From Candidatus Iainarchaeum sp. (lineage in GTDB: Archaea > Iainarchaeota > Iainarchaeia > Iainarchaeales > JAXPJC01): DNA of 7,165 nucleotides. This document shows, in pieces, positions 5,470 through 7,165 of the stretch. The position numbers were made by a program, and so were the translations under genes. The first letter of the stretch is position 1; each line of letters begins with the position of its first letter. Where the stretch lies: contig JAGVWD010000032.1 in assembly GCA_018304445.1 (NCBI GenBank), positions 1 through 7,165 on the forward strand, written 5' to 3'. Under the pieces are notes generated by a model that had not been told where the DNA came from, did no database searches, and saw only the letters and a program-made list of their open reading frames with translations.

Positions 5470-6072
5470 TTACACGAGCTTGACAACCTTGTCGCAGAAC
5501 TGCGCAAGCATCTCCAATGCATTCTTGTTCTCATTGGTCTGGACAGCAAGGAGAATCCCCTTTGTTCCCGGGTTTTCCCTTAAATTGTTTGCAAGGAAGT
5601 GCGTGAATTTCTCCACGGCCCTGTCCTTGTTGTAAATCAGCAAAGTGCTTACTGAATCAAGTATCAGGAATTTTTCCCTGCCCTTTATTTTATCCATTGC
5701 CTTGTCAAGCGTTACGCTCAGTTCTGTAAGGCTGTCAGGCGAATCAACAAATACGCAGTTCTCCTCTTTCTGCGCCTCCTCCCCGGACATCTGCGTAACC
5801 ATGTCAATGAATGTCAGATCCTTCAAATCCACTTTGTGCGAATCAAAATGCTCTTTGAGGTTTTTGTAGGGCACATTTCCGGTTATGTATACTCCGGGAA
5901 GCTTATTCTCGTGCTTGAGTATTTTCACAAGCTCTATGTTTGTTTCCGCGAATTTTTCAGCATCCACAATAAGCAGCGCAACAAAATCATCCTTGAGGCT
6001 TGTGAATTCCTTTCTTATGAGCGCCTGCAATCTCTTGCTCATCCCCCCATGCCTGTCTTTTTCATTACCCAT
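5470..6072 (-). CDS. KaiC/RecA-fold protein lacking the P-loop, paralogue B
   Basis: A 200-residue relative of the protein at 3992-4702; the two align without large gaps over about 165 residues. FVALLIVDAEKFAETNIELV (30-49) replaces Walker A with no G-K-T/S. LPGVYITGNVPYKNL (58-72), LTFIDMVT (86-93), CVFVDSP (106-112), Walker B-like KFLILDSVSTLL (134-145, acid D139), KFTHFL (155-160), GILLAVQT (172-179) and FCDKVV (192-197) all have counterparts in paralogue A. It lacks paralogue A's 30-residue N-terminal lead. The start is supported by GGGAGAG (6077-6083) five bases or so ahead of the ATG and by a TATA box at 6105-6114; M11 is an alternative. It is the first gene of the - strand cluster. An inactive partner or regulator of the KaiC-like ATPase is inference. 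Confidence 0.8.
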   Translation of the reverse strand: MGNEKDRHGGMSKRLQALIRKEFTSLKDDFVALLIVDAEKFAETNIELVKILKHENKLPGVYITGNVPYKNLKEHFDSHKVDLKDLTFIDMVTQMSGEEAQKEENCVFVDSPDSLTELSVTLDKAMDKIKGREKFLILDSVSTLLIYNKDRAVEKFTHFLANNLRENPGTKGILLAVQTNENKNALEMLAQFCDKVVKLV

Positions 6073-6083
6073 TGTTCTCTCCC

Positions 6084-6095
6084 TAATAATTATTA
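6084..6095 (-). promoter_or_regulatory. 12-bp palindrome between TATA box and start of paralogue B
   Basis: TAATAATTATTA is a perfect palindrome covering or just upstream of the predicted transcription start near 6083. It may be an operator, but A/T-only palindromes arise easily by chance in A/T-rich DNA. Confidence 0.35.
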
Positions 6096-6104
6096 TCCGA
6101 ACAT

Positions 6105-6114
6105 GTTTAAATCA
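6105..6114 (-). promoter_or_regulatory. TATA box of paralogue B gene
   Basis: TGATTTAAAC on the - strand, centred near 6109, predicts a start near 6083 and a leader of about 10 bases containing the GGGAGAG ribosome site. Confidence 0.5.
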
Positions 6115-6197
6115 CTTGTGATAAAAAGAGAGATTGATTAAAATAAAGCAATGAAAAATCAGAAGTTAAGGAGGGGTCTGGATTAACCTAAAACTGG

Positions 6198-6214
6198 GGG
6201 AACCTTAGGTTCCC
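6198..6214. repeat. perfect 7-bp hairpin with 3-base loop
   Basis: GGGAACC and GGTTCCC are separated by TTA. It is not followed by a T run, so it is not a simple terminator for either flank. Confidence 0.7.
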
Positions 6215-6230
6215 GTGGTTTGGCGTCAGG

Positions 6231-6292
6231 GAACGCCGGCGTCAAAGCCCAAATGCTCCCGAAGGAACAAAGAGGTAGCTCCGCCGGCATTC
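6231..6292. repeat. 11-base inverted repeat, 40-base spacer
   Basis: GAACGCCGGCG at 6231-6241 and CGCCGGCATTC at 6282-6292 are inverted copies with one difference. Each arm contains the palindrome GCCGGC. The spacer holds AATGCTCCCGAAG, which resembles AATGCCCCCGAAA of the 26-bp repeat. Confidence 0.6.
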
Positions 6293-6460
6293 TTTTAGGG
6301 CAATGCAGACATCAAAGTCTTACAAATTCCGAAGAATCTGCACGAAACCTCTGTCCGCTTGCCGAATTAATTGTTTCTTTGCATGCTTTTATTGTTTGCC
6401 TTTTCGCTTTCCGAACAATTTTCCGCCTTTTCCTTGAAAATCCTTATGCTCGGCACAAAG

Positions 6461-6499
6461 GTTTAAATATGAGTTTGAAGGATATAAGAACACGGAGGT
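6461..6499 (+). promoter_or_regulatory. TATA box and strong Shine-Dalgarno of the small membrane protein gene
   Basis: GTTTAAATAT (6461-6470) predicts transcription from about 6492. GGAGGT at 6494-6499 is a near-perfect ribosome site 7 bases before the ATG at 6507. Together they suggest high expression from a very short leader. Confidence 0.7.
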
Positions 6500-6506
6500 A
6501 CTGAAA

Positions 6507-6884
6507 ATGGCGGACCTTGAAAAAATCGGCGGCTACGCATTTCTGCTCGGTGTGGTAATTGCAGTGATAGCGGGGCTCTTGGTTTCATTGGAAGCAGTTG
6601 CAGCGAATGCAGCTTGGATTACGTTAGTATTGGTAATCCTCGGTTTGATAGTAGGCTTCCTGAACATCAAGGACAAGCAGGTTACGAACTTCCTTGTAGC
6701 GGCAATAGCATTGCTCGCACTCAGCATATCAGCTGGCGGTCTAGTAAGTCTGGGAACTGTTGAAGTTCTTATACCATTAGCGGCTGTATTGGTTGCTATG
6801 GTCGGAAACGTCGCAGTATTCGTAATGCCGGCAGCATTGATAGTGGCGCTGAAGGAAGTATACAATATAGCATCAGGCAAGTAA
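6507..6884 (+). CDS. small four-helix membrane protein
   Basis: A 125-residue integral membrane protein with about four transmembrane segments: residues 8-28, 35-53, 60-82 and 87-115, the last one long and possibly kinked at G100. The loops are very short; the only marked charges are the N-terminal MADLEK, the KDK turn after residue 54 (NIKDKQ) and the C-terminal KEVYNIASGK. There is no cleavable signal peptide, and no catalytic or channel motif is visible. I do not recognise a named family, although small proteins starting MADLEKIGGYAF-like are in my experience common in DPANN genomes (unverified). The combination of a good TATA box, strong ribosome site and an immediate hairpin terminator marks a single-gene, probably abundant, transcript. 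A structural role in the cell envelope is a guess. Confidence 0.85.
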   Translation: MADLEKIGGYAFLLGVVIAVIAGLLVSLEAVAANAAWITLVLVILGLIVGFLNIKDKQVTNFLVAAIALLALSISAGGLVSLGTVEVLIPLAAVLVAMVGNVAVFVMPAALIVALKEVYNIASGK

Positions 6885-6927
6885 GTTTTTTTTGAAAACT
6901 TGCCTGGTTCTTTTTCTTTATTATTTT
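6874..6927 (+). terminator. hairpin plus T-rich terminator overlapping the stop codon
   Basis: CAGGCAAGT (6874-6882) pairs perfectly with ACTTGCCTG (6898-6906), with the TAA stop and eight T in the loop region. TTCTTTTTCTTTATTATTTTT (6908-6928) follows. The stem starts in the last codons of the membrane protein gene. Confidence 0.8.
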
Positions 6928-6947
6928 TATTGCCTGAATTTCCCGAA

Positions 6948-6970
6948 CTGCGCAGCCAGGGCGCGCAGCC
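6948..6970. repeat. GC-rich twin GCGCAGCC element ahead of the pilin promoter
   Basis: GCGCAGCC occurs at 6950-6957 and 6963-6970; CTGCGC (6948-6953) and GCGCAG (6963-6968) can also pair as a 6-bp stem. The block stands out from A/T-rich flanks about 15 bases upstream of the TATA box, where an activator would bind. Confidence 0.45.
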
Positions 6971-6984
6971 CGGAATAAGAAACA

Positions 6985-6992
6985 TTTATATA
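6985..6992 (+). promoter_or_regulatory. TATA box of the pilin-like gene
   Basis: TTTATATA preceded by a BRE-like AAGAAACA. Predicted transcription start is near 7014, giving a leader of about 50 bases, longer than elsewhere in the window. Confidence 0.6.
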
Positions 6993-7065
6993 GGGAAAGG
7001 GCATTTATTATGTTAATTCCATACAATTTTCCAAACAATTAATATAAATTAAAAGGAGGATAAAG

Positions 7066-7165
7066 ATGCTAAACAAAAAAGGACAGGCTGCTTTGGAATA
7101 CCTGATGACATACGGCTGGGCACTTGTTGTAATAGCAATAGTGATTGGAGTGCTTATCTTCATGG
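7066..7165 (+). CDS. pilin-like protein with class III signal peptide, partial
   Basis: The first 33 codons of a gene cut by the right edge. MLNKKG is a short basic leader ending in glycine, followed by QAALEYLMTYGWA and a long hydrophobic stretch (VVIAIVIGVLIF). This is the class III signal peptide of archaeal type IV pilin-like proteins: the prepilin peptidase cuts between G6 and Q7, and E11 is the conserved +5 glutamate. The mature protein would be assembled into a surface filament or held in the membrane by this helix. AGGAGGA at 7054-7060, five bases before the ATG, is a strong ribosome site. Which filament it belongs to cannot be told without the C-terminal part. Confidence 0.9.
   Translation, partial: MLNKKGQAALEYLMTYGWALVVIAIVIGVLIFM

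Larger units (their letters stand above)
6166..6370 (+). ncRNA. candidate structured non-coding RNA
   Basis: Within the 434-base stretch 6073-6506 this block is clearly richer in G and C than its flanks and full of inverted repeats. GGGAACC-TTA-GGTTCCC (6198-6214) is a perfect 7-bp hairpin. GGCGT/ACGCC (6222-6226, 6233-6237) pair over six bases. The 11-base arms 6231-6241 and 6282-6292 pair except at one position. TGCAGA/TCTGCA (6304-6309, 6337-6342) enclose a smaller AGAC/GTCT hairpin. A TATA-like GATTAAAATA (6136-6145) would start transcription near 6166, and a T-rich tract runs from about 6368 to 6412. No known RNA family (tRNA, SRP, RNase P, box C/D) is recognised. Strand and limits are inference, and the one mismatch in the 11-base arms would be a G-U pair only on the - strand. 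Confidence 0.35.

Noticed and set aside
6151..6186. 10-codon frame (MKNQKLRRGLD) before the structured block
   Set aside because: No ribosome site ahead of it; the AAGGAGGGG at 6168-6176 is inside it and leads to no downstream start codon.
6220..6504. 94-codon open frame on the + strand starting with TTG
   Set aside because: It crosses the TATA box and ribosome site of the next gene, starts without a ribosome site, has an arginine/cysteine-rich composition with no motif, and overlaps the structured block.
6533..6985. 150-codon - strand frame opposite the membrane protein gene
   Set aside because: It is the complement of a well-signalled membrane protein gene and its terminator; composition is Thr/Ala/Ile-rich with no promoter or motif.

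Overview
The window looks like archaeal chromosome, most likely from a DPANN-type lineage (Diapherotrites, Micrarchaeota, Woesearchaeota or relatives). The reasons are archaeal BRE/TATA boxes about 25 bases ahead of most starts, some nearly leaderless transcripts, a class III signal peptide (K-G-Q-A-A-L-E-Y) on the last gene, KaiC-like ATPases, and small genes packed closely on both strands. The exact phylum cannot be fixed from this sequence. No rRNA, tRNA, CRISPR array or insertion sequence was found.

Left part (1-2040): a small island of defence or toxin-antitoxin type. A DUF4258/RelE-like gene overlaps a DUF2283 gene, and a small winged-helix gene follows on the same strand. Next come a PIN-domain (VapC-like) nuclease gene and, convergent with it, a ribbon-helix-helix regulator. 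An identical 26-bp sequence sits directly against the TATA box of both the first operon and the PIN gene, so the two units probably share a control site. The ribbon-helix-helix gene has two copies of the palindrome TTAATATTAA over its predicted transcription start, which suggests autoregulation. By eye this part is more A/T-rich than the genes that follow.

Middle part (2152-6072): a 442-residue coiled-coil protein of unknown role and an acylphosphatase-like protein with an extra C-terminal domain lie on the + strand. Facing them on the - strand is a three-gene set read from 6072 towards 3992. It holds one KaiC/RadA-like ATPase with an intact P-loop, flanked by two mutually related RecA-fold proteins that have lost the P-loop but keep a Walker B-like strand. 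The ATPase and one P-loop-less partner are one base apart; the other partner has its own promoter. This looks like a small signalling or regulatory set with one active and two inactive subunits.

Right part (6073-7165): a 434-base stretch without a credible protein gene contains a GC-richer block with strong inverted repeats followed by a T-rich tract, a candidate structured RNA. Then comes a small four-helix membrane protein with a strong TATA box, strong Shine-Dalgarno and hairpin/poly-T terminator, and finally the start of a pilin-like gene with a class III signal peptide, cut by the window end.

All functional calls rest on reading motifs by eye; no database search was run.
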